In this document: positions 1-11,765 of the stretch, in pieces
How positions within the stretch are numbered: position 1 is the first letter of the stretch
Layout: the number at the start of each line of letters is the position of its first letter
Assembly (NCBI RefSeq): GCF_030272615.1
Contig: NC_081409.1
Span: forward strand, 471,442,573 to 471,506,572
Reading direction: 5' to 3'
Source: Cryptomeria japonica
Lineage: Eukaryota; Streptophyta; Pinopsida; Cupressales; Cupressaceae
Length of the DNA stretch: 64,000 bases
Made by a program: the position numbers and the translations under genes
The notes under the pieces: model-generated
Told to the model about the DNA's origin: nothing
Seen by the model: only the letters and a program-made list of their open reading frames with translations
The model's database searches: none

Positions 1-1945
1 AAAAAAATACCAAAAACCGGGATGAAGAATGAAATACTGTACAAAGAATATGTCCCAAAATACCTTAATGGAGCTGAATATACTTGAAAATTTCTGGATA
101 GGCTTTCTGAAAAATCTCTAGATAAGTATCCCAACCAGATTTGAATGTGATGGAAACAGATATAAGTCCATTAAGCATGTGAGCATATGACTCTTTATCC
201 TTAAGCTTTGTCGGTGTGGGCTTACCAACCAAATCAATGCATTCCTTCTTATGTATACTCAAAGAGTCCAACAGGGGACTCACTAATCCTCTAAGCCCTT
301 TAGCTCTCCTTATGATTTTGTCTTTATTCCTTTCAAGAGCTGAAACTTGAGCTTCCAATACCAAAATCTGACCATCAATAGATGTAGTCAAAGAATTGGA
401 ACCATCAAAAGAATTGACTATACCTACAATTTTCTCATGTGAATCCTTTATCCCTTTATCTATATCTCCAATAAGTAAACCTGTGTTACAACATACTCTA
501 TATATATTAGTACATTTCCTTAAACCATTATCAATTAGATTCAGTTTATCAATAATCTCTTTCTTCTCTAATTTAATCATCTGATCAAAACTAGCTCTCT
601 TAGCTTGTGTGATCCTCTCTAATGCCTGTCGATTAGATATCTACTGTAAAGATTGAAAATCCTTAGAAATGTGCTTAGTAATTATTTTGAGCTTGCCAGA
701 TGGACTTGCTCCTTTGTCAAAATGGCACTCTGTGACAATTCTATGCAAAATTGGGATTGATTGATCAATAATTCGTTTGTCCACAGATCCTTCCTTCATC
801 ATCTTCTAAGCATCCATCATCATGAGCTCAGTAGAACTCATCTTAGTTATGGTCTCCTGCTCTACCTATGAGGTGTCAATTGATAACAATGATGTGCTAA
901 CTACTGATTCCTTGCTAGATTCCTCTTCCTTCTCCTCTGATGGTTGATTAACTTTAATAACTTCATCTTTTGCACCGGTGGCTTCACCACTTGGTGTAGT
1001 ATCAGTTATTGTCGATTCCACATGAACTGTATCCTTAACCTGTATATTTTGGTCTGGAGGATTATTGTCCTCAACATTTGTAACTTGTACACTCGTGAAT
1101 CTATTGGTATCTCTACATTTGCCTATATCACTTATGTGTCTTGTACATTAAATTCTACCGGGGGCTCTACATTCAATGCCTTATTATCTTTCAAAATTGT
1201 AGGTGGGGTACCTACTATACCTTTTCCTTTCCCTTCAATTGGGATGTCAGTAGTGTTTGTTTTAGCTTTTGGTGAAGAGTAGAAACCAGGGTTTTTAGCA
1301 AAGAATTGAACCCATGCCTTGTGGGTTTGAGTGATTATTTCATTTACCCTGCCTAACATAAGACTAAATATCATGTGCTTACTGAGAAAGATTGTTCTGT
1401 CTACTACCTCAAGTGTCATATCCAACTCATTAGGAGTAATGGATCCACAAGTAGTCAATAACTAATGAATCTTTAAGCACTTATCCTCTTCCATAGATGA
1501 TAATCTCCTAACATCTAGATTGTCATATAGTTGTGCTGGTAAGTTTGCCAACCTGATCATTTTAAATCTTTTTCTCTAGATGCTGACCAATCTACGACAA
1601 ACCGCTGATGGCCCTAATGGCCTCCTTTGTGATCTTATAAGGTATTTCCAACCAAATGAATTCTCCATGCACTCCTCTCAATACATATCTGACGCTCTCA
1701 TCTTTGAATTCAAGGATATCCAAAATGCCAATAAACCCTAGATCCTCAATGTGGCAGTGAATGTATGTTCTAACATCTTCCACATATACACCTCCTTTTG
1801 AAACATAGGAAAATGCGCCAACCGAATCATCCAAGGTGGCAATATGCAGACATTGCTTCAAAAATGGCCTAGGATGATCCTTAACCTTGATAATAGTAGG
1901 ATTTGCAATAAAAGTAGGTGCATTGGATGATCTTGCTTCCATGAT
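1..1945 (-). pseudogene. Degenerate second coding region of element S, function not recognised
   Basis: Three open blocks lie on the minus strand downstream of the S gag. The first starts with ATG at 1942 and runs to 1592 (116 codons). The others are 1458-1132 and 580-65, in different frames with stops between them. I recognise no protease, integrase, reverse transcriptase or RNase H, although pol would be expected here in an autonomous copia element. The first block ends in a hydrophobic and charged stretch (EIPYKITKEAIRAISGL). The last is charged and probably helical, with a possible coiled coil around VLEAQVSALERNKDKIIRR. The position suggests an extra ORF carried by a non-autonomous element. 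It could also be captured host sequence. The element continues past the left edge of the window, so pol further left is not excluded. Confidence 0.45.
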
Positions 1946-2359
1946 GAAAGATGTTTGTGATAAGTACCTAAAAAATTGTTGCCAATGAAATTCTAAAGAA
2001 CTCTTCCGATTGCTGGTGGAATCGCTGAAGAAGATATCTGATCACACTGAATCGCTCTTAATCACTCTGAATGAAAGGTGATAAAAAATGAAGTGGATTC
2101 AACCTTTTAACCTTCAGGAAACCCTAATTTGTCATTGATATGAATGACTTCCGGTGGAACATACCGAATCTTAGTCGAACATCTTCATGTTGGATAAACC
2201 TTTCCAATTTCTGGAACATCTTCCAGAACTCCTTCTCAGGGCTTAAGCAACATTATCATGAATTTTTCCTACCCCTAAGACATCTGCCTTAGTTATCGGA
2301 TGAGCTTCCTGTCAATGTAGCAGCAACCGCCTCTGTTGGTTGGGTAACAGGAGCATTCC

Positions 2360-3455
2360 CATCTACTGATTGATCATCTGACTTCTTGACCCATTTCTTG
2401 TTATGATCTTGCCAAATTTCATTGACTTTCTCTTTCCCTTTATCATTTTATCCATCATTGTTAACCGATGGATTTTGGCTTCTACAGAACTTAGCTATGT
2501 GTCCAATCTTGTTGCATGCATAACATGTAACATTGTTCTTTTGAATTGTTTTGCTATAACCGGTATATTTTTTTGACCTACACTGATTAGCCAGATGTCT
2601 AAATTTTCCACATGCATAACATTTAACATTCATTATGCAATCTTTTGTCTTATGAGCATACTTATTGCATTTAGAACATTTATCAGGAGTTGAATTATAG
2701 TTCTGATTTTCTCTATTTCAATATTGCCTAGCCATGTGACCAAATTTATTGCAAACAAATCATCTACTAGTAAATTTGTACATTAAGATGCCTTATCGGT
2801 GTCTTCTATTTTTGATCTTCATTTGCAGTATCAAAGTTTTGACCTTATTCAAATTCAAGTCCACTAGAATCTCCATTCTGTCTTTGACTTTTCAATAATT
2901 CATCAAGATGTGTTGAACTAACCTTGAATTTGTCCTTGTACTCACTTTCAATAGTCAGATCATCTCTTAGAATTATCATTTGTCTTTCAAGTTCTTTTTC
3001 ATTGATTTGGGATTGCACTAAATCTATTCTCAACATATTATTTTCATGAACCAACCGGATGCATTCTTCAAATCTATCTTTCAGAGATCTCGCAAGGTTT
3101 TCTTCATTTATCTTTTGGTCTTCAATCTCCTTTGACATCCTCATAGTTAGGTCTTGCATTTCATTCCTCATGATCATATTCTCCTAACTCAGCTTCTGAC
3201 ATATTTTATTAAGGGCATCTTTCTCTTCATTATCCTGATTTTGCAGAAGTTTTTTCCTCCTAGCTTGAACAAATGACAACCTCTCTTGTAGGATAAGAAT
3301 GAATTCCTTGGAAGAATTAAATTTATCTTGTAACTTCAATTTCTTCATTCTTTCAGCATCATAATCTTAAAGTGCTACCTCAGGTTGCTTCTCCATACTC
3401 ATATCCATGGATTCAGGATTCAGGATATCCCTCAAGCTGTTAGACTTCCTCTGAG
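2360..3455 (-). pseudogene. Degenerate copia-type gag of element S with tandem CCHC zinc knuckles
   Basis: Read right to left from the PBS. A long coiled coil (clean block 3177-2845, 110 codons) ends in SGLEFE, a motif known just before the zinc knuckles in plant SIRE/Maximus-type copia Gag. Four knuckle-like units follow between about 2770 and 2470. One is damaged (CNKFGHMARQY), and three keep the C-x2-C-x4-H-x4-C spacing: CSKCNKYAHKTKDC, CYACGKFRHLANQC and CYACNKIGHIAKFC. Gag packages element RNA into cytoplasmic virus-like particles. The frame is broken by stops and frame changes between the coiled coil and the knuckles, so no complete Gag can be made. The S LTR and PBS directly upstream support the gag assignment. 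Confidence 0.75.
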
Positions 3456-3461
3456 GCACAT

Positions 3462-3474
3462 GGCTCTGATACCA
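3462..3474 (-). other. Primer-binding site of element S
   Basis: The minus strand reads TGGTATCAGAGCC, the complement of the 3' end of plant initiator methionine tRNA, the usual primer of Ty1/copia elements. It lies two bases inside the LTR boundary at 3477, which fixes the element orientation as right to left. Confidence 0.9.
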
Positions 3475-3476
3475 AT

Positions 3477-4363
3477 TGTTGGAATCCAAGAACACTGAGA
3501 GGGGGAGGGGTGAATTAGTGTTCTACCAGAATGTTTAATTTTAACCTTATTATAACATGCATTCACCAACCGGTAAAATGGTACATATATAATTGAAAAA
3601 AGTAAAGCAATCAATAAGGCTAATTACACAAATGAATACCATAACACAAAGAATTATATGTGGAAAACCTCAAAGAGGAAAAACCTAGATGGGATTTGTG
3701 ACCCACAATATCAATCCATTGACCATATGAAAAGATATTACATAATATGGGGCTTGCACTTGTAGGAAGGCTTACCGCCTAGAGCACATTGCTCATCACA
3801 AAGGAGTCTCATTGACTACAATCACTTTGAGTAAAAATAATAAAACTAAACTTATTTAATGCATCTCCTATGTCGGATTGAATTCTAGTTCAAGCTCTGA
3901 TTGTTCTAGTTCCAAGACCCTAAACCCTTACCAGAATAACCTCTTACATAATATTCACATTATAACATTCCTCTCCTTACAATAATTACATTCTTGTCCT
4001 ATCATATCCTTATACATATCACAAAATGATCTAACCAATTGACCTATATACCCTTACAATCCTTCATGACTCATGTCGACTTACATAGATAATTACAAAA
4101 TGAATATACATGTTGGCTCAATTACATATATACATAAATATCAAAATCAATTGCCGATTGCCATATCTCCCAAATAATGTCAGCCTCCAATGCTGATACC
4201 TTGAATGTAAATCATGTCGGCCTTCAATGCCAGTACCCAAATAATCCTTCCTACCGGTGAAGATACCTACCGGTGTCGGTGCCGGTGAACAACCAAACCA
4301 AAGAATGAAGCCGAAACATGTTGCCATCAATGAAACCAATCAAATGAGTGTCAATTGCCAACA
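3477..4363 (-). repeat. 5' LTR of element S (887 bp)
   Basis: On the plus strand the block opens TGTTGG and closes CCAACA, a perfect 6-bp terminal inverted repeat of the TG..CA type. The PBS abuts the 3477 end. Near that end is the purine-rich GAGAGGGGGAGGGGTGAATTAG, which reads on the minus strand as the pyrimidine run found just before the 3' end of several copia LTRs in this window (D, E and F). The interior is rich in ACCGGTG repeats around 4255-4290. Beyond 4363 the sequence turns abruptly into plus-strand copia gag (H), so S inserted into H. Its other LTR and TSD copy lie outside the window. Confidence 0.85.
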
Positions 4364-6322
4364 ATTATGAGATTAAATGACCAATCTAATAGGAAGGCTA
4401 TATGGAATAAGTTGGAGTCTTTGAATGAAGGTGACCCTACTATTAAAATTGCTAAACTTGATGGTTACCAGGTAAGGTATGAGAACCTGAAGATAGAAGA
4501 AGGTGAAATGATTACTGCTTTCATGTAAAGAGTTAATGAAATTGTTATGTGAATTCAGTGTTGTGGTGGATCTTTGAGCGAAGATAAGATTGTTTCTAAA
4601 GTTTTGAGAGATTTGCCACCGGATTACAAGATGAAGGATACTACAATTAATGAGCTGAGAATAAGGGCTAACACTTCTATTAATTGGGATACTTTGGTTG
4701 GAAAATTGTCTTCTTTTGAGCTTGAAGAATTTGGTCCTCAAGGAGCTGCAAAGACTGAATCTTCTTTTCATGCACCTACATCATCAATCGGCAAGAGTGA
4801 TTAGAAAGTTTTATATGTGAAGAAACTGGATGAAATGAAGAAATAAGATGAAGAGTTTGAGCAACTGGAAACCCTATTTGCTAGAAGAGTACCGAAAGGT
4901 CCCGCTAGAAGTAAGTATGAAGGAAAATCACCTTTTAAATGTTTTGCATGTAATAAGATAGGTCATTTTGCATCTAGATGTCTTGAGAGGAATTTAAGAT
5001 TTGAACAGAGAGCTAGAAGATCTTTTAGGCCTAACCTTAATTATCATAACAAGCCTAAGTATAGGAGAAACAAAGACAAATCATGTTACTATGCAGATGA
5101 GGAAGGTTTAACTGATTCTGATGATGAACTAGCACAAGATTCGGTTAGTGGATTTGGTAGTGGTAAGGAATGGGTATTTTTGGCTATTAAGGAAGATGCT
5201 CTGGTACCTGTTATTCAAAATGAGGAAAGGGTCCTTGCTGCTAAAATTGAAGACAAGGATGAATGGGTTATAAAAATTGGTTGTTCACATCATATGATTG
5301 GAGATAAAGGAAGTTTTTATCTTTGCAAGAATTTGTTGGTGGACTGGTTAGATTTGGAGATGACAAAGCATGCATGATCAGAGGAAGGGGAACTATATCA
5401 TTGGATGGTAAGCATAATATTGATAATGTTTATTATGTTGAAGGTTTAAGGCATAATCTTTTGAGTGTAGGACAGTTGGTGGATAAGGGATTTTAATTAC
5501 AATTCAAGGATGGAAAATGCAAAATCATTAATAGATGTGGTTTGGAGATTGCAACCGGTACAAAGAGTAAAGGTTACATCTTTCATTTGAACTCCGGTGA
5601 GAAGACATGTTTGATTGCACAAACTGATGAGAGCTGGCTATGGAATAATTGGTTGTGTCATGTGAATTTTAATTGCATTGTAAAGATCAGTTCAACTAAG
5701 GTTGTTAGAGATATACCTAAGATTGTGAAGCCCTATAATCTGGTATATAAGGAATGTCAATTGGTAAAGAAAGTTAGAACTTCTTTTAAGAGTATTCAAG
5801 ATAAATCTAATGATGTTCTTGATCTTATTCATACCAATTTATGTGCACTTGCTAGAATAAAGAGTTTTTAGGGTGATAGATATTCTATGCTAATTATTGA
5901 TGACTATTCTAGAATGACGTGGGTTACTTTTCTGAAGAAAAATTCTAAAGCTTTCAAAAAGTTTAAGATCTTTAAAGATAAAGCTGAGAAAGAGACAGGC
6001 TTGAAGATTAAATGCTTAAGGTCAAATCAGGGTGGTGAATTCACATCTAGTGAATTTAATAATTATTGTGAAAAGCATGGGATAAGGAGATAGTTGTCTA
6101 CCCCCATACACCTCAACAGAATGGTGTTGTGGAAAGAAAGAATAAAACTATCTTGAATGCAGCTAGAATTATGATGATGGAAGCTAATCTCCCTCATATC
6201 TATTGGAGAGAAGTTGTGAGCACAGTTGTATACACATTCAATAGAGTTCATATCAAAGAAGACACCGGTAAGACACCTTATGAGTTATGGTTTTGTCATA
6301 CACATTCAGTTAAGTATTTTAG
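4364..6322 (+). pseudogene. Ty1/copia gag-protease-integrase relic (element H), truncated at both ends
   Basis: In order: middle of Gag (4364-4900), an intact zinc knuckle CFACNKIGHFASRC, a protease remnant around 5263-5310, GAG-pre-integrase (about 5430-5790) and integrase core (about 5800-6322: DDYSRMTWV, then NGVVERKN with the catalytic Glu). The protease reads KIGCSHHM where copia proteases have D-S/T-G, so the catalytic Asp is lost. Several in-frame stops and at least one frame change occur near 6091-6110, where a Gln expected after RR is TAG. The left end is cut by S. The right end stops inside the integrase C-terminus (PYELWF...VKYF) without reaching reverse transcriptase. It resembles E closely, so it is probably a related family member. 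Confidence 0.85.
4940..4981 (+). other. Zinc knuckle of element H Gag
   Basis: Encodes CFACNKIGHFASRC with all four ligands (Cys, Cys, His, Cys) at C-x2-C-x4-H-x4-C spacing. The corresponding knuckle in E has lost its first Cys. Confidence 0.9.
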
Positions 6323-7286
6323 AACCAACCTTATGTATATCTTCATCATATGGGAGTAATCTATATCTTGTCCATATTACCGGTGGACATACATACCGAT
6401 AGACACTCTTGATGACACCATGTCATCAACCTTCAACTGACTCCATCTTCGATCCGACCATTGTCCTCTGTCTGTAGCTGCTCATCCTTGCCTTCTTCCT
6501 CATCAGCCTAGACCATATCTCAACCAGTTTGTCAAAGTGACAAACCCATCACTCTTCATCTATCTAGGAAACTCATCATGCCTTTTATGTCAGTCCAATG
6601 TATATCCCTGATTTCATGCACTTGAGGCATCCCTTTGATTTACTGGTAGATCCGATGTGGGCCTTGAAACACCTGCCTTTACCTCTTGTCTTATCTCGGA
6701 GGACTATGATGCATTCCATGCATAATAGGAGATAAGCTCCACTAACCAATGGTAGTGGATCCCTGTCATTTGCATCCTACAATGCACTCATGTGGCTTTC
6801 CTGTTTGTGCAGCATATCTTCAAACAAGCACATGTGATCCAGTTGGGCACACTCGCTGTCAGTCATCTCTACACATGGTGACTACATCTCTATCTGATGG
6901 GAGTCTTGTTGTTTTGCATCCACACATTGTACCGATGACCTGTAAATCCTTCTCCTCCTGCATGGATGTGATTTAGATAACATTCCACCTCTTCATTACA
7001 ATCAACAACTCAAGCACCTTGTTCATCTTGCTTGTACACTGGTCATAAGCTTGCCAGTTGGCAACTACTCACTATCATCACAACTCTTACCAGTTGACAT
7101 CCTTTCCTTACCGGTGATAGACTGTACCAGTAACATGTCCATTTGATCCACATAAGTCAAACACTAACTTGTGTACGGGTGACTCCAGTGGTCATTCATC
7201 TGAATGCCATTCTCTTCCTTATACTCCCATACTGGTTGTCCTTCTATACTGGTTGACATCAATGACAACACAATGCCAACAATACC
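6323..7286 (-). repeat. Probable truncated copia LTR remnant, minus orientation
   Basis: The right edge reads TTGACATCAATGACAACACAATGCCAACA on the plus strand (20 of these bases suffice: TGACAACACAATGCCAACA). Reversed, it begins TGTTGGCATTG and then gives TCATTGATGTCAAC, very like the first bases of the D/E copia LTRs. The block shares scattered ACCGGT and ACCGAT words with the S LTR. I cannot find a matching left terminus, because the H integrase homology simply stops near 6322. No coding region is convincing here: short open frames at 6749-6976 and 7204-7386 have no recognisable motif. Treat it as a degraded LTR fragment. Confidence 0.35.
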
Positions 7287-8421
7287 GACCCTTGAAGTTG
7301 TACCGATGAATAGTGTGGGTAAGAATGTCGGCATAACTCAGCGTGATAAGAATAATGAGGGGAGTATGAAGTATGAGACAAACTAATGCTGTCGAAATGA
7401 AATTGTAGCGGCCAAACCAACTTTGAAAGTCACCCTGATAGGAGATATAAGGGAAGAATGTTGGAAGGAGTCTGATCGATGAGTTTGATATCAACATGAG
7501 GTGCAAAGTCAGAGTGACATCCCAAGAGGACAACCTGATGATGAAAGATACGCTGATAAAAGTGCACAAATGTCCATCAGGTTAGGTCATTCTGATGCAA
7601 GTTGCAACGAAAAGACCAATGATTGGCAAGACTAGATAATATCATAATGAAGTAATTAAGGACAAACCGAAAAGGCAAGTCATCCCAATAAGAAGAACAT
7701 AAAAGGTATCGGCTTGAAGGTAATTTATTTCCCCGAACATGGTAACAATGAATATTTGAGTCATCGGACATACTTGTTCAATGGGCTGAGAAATTAAAAG
7801 GAGGCCCAACTTCGAGAGTCACATCAATAAGGAGATCATGATAAACAATTACAAGCCTGGATAAAATGCATCGACAAGAAAATGACCGTCAGCCAGAAAA
7901 CTCTTTTGTGACAATGACATCGATAGCCCCATCGATGGTGCTTGATCATTGTGACTCCTAGAAACGGTCATAAGGGTAAAGGACCTGGAAAGTAGAAGAG
8001 ATCGAGAAGAGTCTATCTGATGAGAAAAGCCTGGTAAGGTGAAGGGTTACCAAATTTGATTGTTAATATTAAAATTTATCAAACTGAGGTAACCAATTGA
8101 CACCACATAGGTGACACACCACTCAGGTCTTGACGATGTGTTGATGTATAAAGTCACGTTGATAAAATGAAATTGTCACATCAAACAAGTTCGAAATTCA
8201 AAATTTATTGAGCAGCAGTCGTCGAAGGTGACATTAATGCTACACAGTTGAAATCCTTTGAGAAAGGCAATTGAAGACACACAACAAATTAACAGAGAAC
8301 TGTGCACAAATAAAGACATGGGATATAGCTATAGCACTTGGGTAAATAACAAGTAAGAAATCAAGGCCCTTTCCTAAATTCTATAAAAATTCATTTTAAA
8401 TTATGCTCTGTCATTCTTAAA
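7287..8421. other. Unassigned non-coding stretch
   Basis: No LTR terminus, PBS, PPT or coding motif was found. The stretch lies directly upstream of the first in-frame ATG of frame P and could include the leader or a decayed 5' LTR of the element that carried P. Open frames on the minus strand (7219-7569, 7577-7771) lack any family signature. Confidence 0.4.
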
Positions 8422-8747
8422 ATGGACAACCCTATGACATTGAGAGGAAAGAGAGAAAAGTGGGAAACCAGTTGAACCAAAGGGAAAAAATAGAAAACAC
8501 AAGAGGAAGAATCACAAAAACAACTAGAAAGAGTTGAATCAAAAGCAAAGGTAGAGAAGAGGAAATTGAAACAAGACTTAATTGATAAATTGTCTGGTTC
8601 AAGGGATAGAGCTAGGAGAGCGATCCAATTGAACCCCAGTATGAATAAATTTCAAGATAAATACCAGGGTGTGGGGGACATATGGATAGACACTAGAGGA
8701 TTTGAATTATTCCTGTTCTATTATCGTAGGAGAACTAGTCATCAACC
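8422..8747 (+). pseudogene. Frame P, N-terminal part (unrecognised protein), split by array A
   Basis: The ATG at 8422 opens a frame that runs to the array boundary with two nonsense codons (TGA and TAG near 8473 and 8491). It encodes a Lys/Glu-rich, coiled-coil-like segment (QLERVESKAKVEKRKLKQ), then GDIWIDTRGFELFLFYYRRR. The last codons overlap the TSD CAACC at 8743-8747. Removing the array and one TSD copy leaves the reading phase unchanged into 25628, so this and the segment 25628-28350 were one coding region. I do not recognise the family. A coding region of an old retroelement or a host-derived sequence are both possible. Confidence 0.6.
8743..8747. other. Left target-site duplication of array A (CAACC)
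   Basis: CAACC precedes the LTR start TATTGGGACTC and is repeated exactly at 25628-25632 after the terminal AACAACA of the third LTR. Confidence 0.85.
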
Positions 8748-11072
8748 TATTGGGACTCACTAAATTTGAGAGGCCCATTTCAAAATTTTGCTTTGCATCT
8801 CCAAATGATCATAAAATGAGTCAGTTTGAATGGCCTAGTTAGAGAGAGGGCAAAATGGAGCCACTTGATTTTTAGGGGGTAAGGCTTTGGAAACATGTCC
8901 TACACCTTTTATTTGACCTATGTTGTGATGTGAAACTTTCATAATTCAGTTTGGATAAGTGTACCAGGTACCCATTTCGAGGGGTGAGCTGAAAGTGCAT
9001 TTTAGGCACAAATATAGATTTTATTGAGTAGCCTACTTTGGGTGTTTATATCTTTTGCCCTGTTGATCGTCATGAAGAATTTCAAAATTTATTGGATTCT
9101 ATGCATAAATGTGAGTCATCATGCAAAATTTAAAGTCTCTATAAATTCATTTGCTCAGTTTTCAAAGCTCGAACTGTTTGCAGTTTGTGTGGTTTGACTA
9201 GTCCCTGTTTCAGCTGCTAGTCGGAGCCCTGTTTCGCATAAGTGTAAAGGTTGCCTCAGTAAGTGTTATGACATAATGTTTATTCTGGCATATTGTTGGT
9301 ATGAATAAAAAGCTATGTTTCAAGTTTCAAGCCTCTGCCAATCCGTTTGATCAGTTTTCAAAAGGGTTCATTGAGTCCTCGTTTTCAGTGATCCGCACTT
9401 TCATTGCTATATCAGTTAAAGTAGCCATTTTCACGAGCGCACTATTTGTACCTAGTCAAACTTTTGGTCAAACTGAGAATTCAAAGATTTCATATGTACT
9501 TCAAGGTACCTGTGTTTCAAATTTGAGGGTCTACGGAGGTCATTTGATATTTTTGAGAAAGGCATCATGTGCTGCCAAAACATTGACTTCATTAGGTCCG
9601 CAGTGTCGACAAAGCCAATTGGGCATTTTCAAAAATTAATATCTCTTCACTCGGGACTCATCTTGAGAAACCGTTTGGTAGAGTTCACTCTTGTATATCA
9701 GAGTACACGCCTGTCAGATGGCAAGGTCCAGAAAGGTGTTTTGACCACTTTGAAAATTACATCTTCGCGATTAAATGCGAAAATGTGGCGTAAGTGCCTG
9801 AAAGTCGCGAAACTCAATCTGATGATCCGAAAATGGTGTCGATCGATTCCAGAGGTATTTTTAAGGTTCGTCAGGTATTTCTAAGGTCAGTTGTATGAAA
9901 ACAAATTTTTTTTTAGTCAGACCCACTTTGGGACCCAACCTGGCTCATGCGCGTACATTGATTTTATTGGCGACTTTGTTTACTAAAAGATTTTCAGAAT
10001 GTCTGAATGTGGATTTTGATTATGAGACATGTTATAAGAGTGATGATGAAAAAATTCATCTCCTATGCAGTCGCAATAAAGAGGCACATTTACTAAACCA
10101 AATTGCAAATTGGCAGTCAACAAAAGAGACTCCAGATACTCCCAGGCAAGTATGTAACAGAGTAAAGATATTATTGGGCATTGTTGCAGCAATATGATAG
10201 TAAATAGATTATAGAAATGGAAATAAGGGAAGCCAAGTCTCTTCTCAGAAAAGCCAGAGAGCTTAACCTGCGCAGTGTTAGAATCATCAAAATGTCCCAA
10301 ACAAATGCAACAATAGTGACTTCCTTGTCTGTGGCGTGATGGCTATCAAAAAATAGTAGCAAATAAATTTCAAGCCAATGCAATGTGATGGTGCAGAGCA
10401 TGTTAAAGGGGCCATTGAAACTTCAAGAAAACTTGTTGGCAGGAGTAAATCCCATCCCATGTGGGAGTTGAAGGGCAATTCAGAAACTCTTAATCAAATT
10501 CAAATGGCAGAATTAACTAGCAGTCCTCCCTCACGCGGTGCCTCCTTCACTCCCTCACGGTGCTGGTTGGGCAGAAAACTAACAAAGGAAATGCAAACAA
10601 GGAAAATGCAAATTGGTTGGTTCAAAGCCATAAATCCCTCTTTCACATGGAGCATGGTTTTGAAAGATATTTGGGGGTTTTAAGATTTATTCAAAACTCC
10701 AGATTGACATGGAAATGGGCAGCCAATAACCAGCACTTCCTTCCCTTCTACGTGGGGTTTTCTGAAAGTCTCTCAGTAGATACTTCCCTGTGTGTGGTGG
10801 ATGGAGTGATGAAAGAGGCCATTAGAAACTTTCATACAAATGCAATAGCTGCGTGGCTGGTAAAAGGCATTAAAAACATGTTCCAGCAAGTGCAAATTGG
10901 CAGTTCACGTGGATGGTGAAGGAGGGGCATTGAAGGATGTTTCTAGTTGGCAGACATAAACCAACCATTCTCCTCCTCTGCAATCAACCATTAACACTCA
11001 GTAAAAGCTTCAAAATGTATTGTCAGGCTAAAATGCATTATCCCACATTGGCTGGGTGGGAGCATTTTTTGG

Positions 11073-11082
11073 TATTTATAAG
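11073..11082 (+). promoter_or_regulatory. TATA-like box of LTR A, first copy
   Basis: TATTTATAAG lies about 20 bp downstream of CCCACATTGGCTGGG, which contains an inverted CCAAT box. The same pair occurs at 16922-16961 in the second LTR and, on the minus strand, in the solo LTR near 39903-39950. In the third LTR the box is decayed to GAATTTACAAG (23768-23778). Confidence 0.6.
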
Positions 11083-11747
11083 TAAAACTCCACCCATCCA
11101 TAGTGTCAAAGCCACAAAAGGCTTTTGACTGATGGTGCTTATGGGTGCCCAAGGCGGACCCCATGCGCGTGGGCATGGATCCCAAGGTGACCAAGGAGGC
11201 TAACTAAGCGGCAACCAAGTGGACCCAAATAGGCACAGATCCCAAGGCTGATTAAATTTTGCAGAGCAGGAGCAAATTAACCAGCGAGCAGGTCCCAAGC
11301 AGATTGACGGTCGGCATGATTTTGCAAGCCGAAGATGCACACTGGTTAGCCATCGCGAAATGGCGAAAAGCTCAGGCCGAAAATTGTGTGAAATGGGGAA
11401 GGTTAAAGACCCTACATGTTCAAGATGATCTGACGGTCGGCGCGAATTCGCGAAGGAAAGATGCATGTTGAATAAGGTCTACGAAATGGCAAAAGGTAGG
11501 TGGCAAGATGACATGGCGGTCCAACTCGCAGGTCCTGTCCAATGGTGCTGAGGTGGTGCACAGGTGGTAGACACATGGCGATGATGTGGCAGTCCACCAA
11601 GCAGTCCAGTGGTGATGATGAGGTGGAAACGTGGTGAAAGATCATGTGTCATCCTAGGTGGCGCCCAGTGGGTCCCATCAATGAATCGTAGGTCACCACG
11701 TGGCAGGACGCAGGGTATGTAAAATGGGTGAAAAATTAAAATTAAAT

Positions 11748-11765
11748 GTATAGTTGAAACTATAC
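11748..11765. repeat. 18-bp palindrome in LTR A (first copy)
   Basis: GTATAGTT-GA-AACTATAC has perfect 8-bp arms and a 2-bp centre. It is found unchanged in the other two LTRs of the array and, with 7-bp arms, in the inverted solo LTR. Confidence 0.8.

Noticed and set aside
9301-10919. Several 100-120 codon frames inside LTR A copies as host genes
   Set aside because: They lie wholly within LTRs, recur only because the LTR is repeated, overlap each other in different frames and have no known domain.
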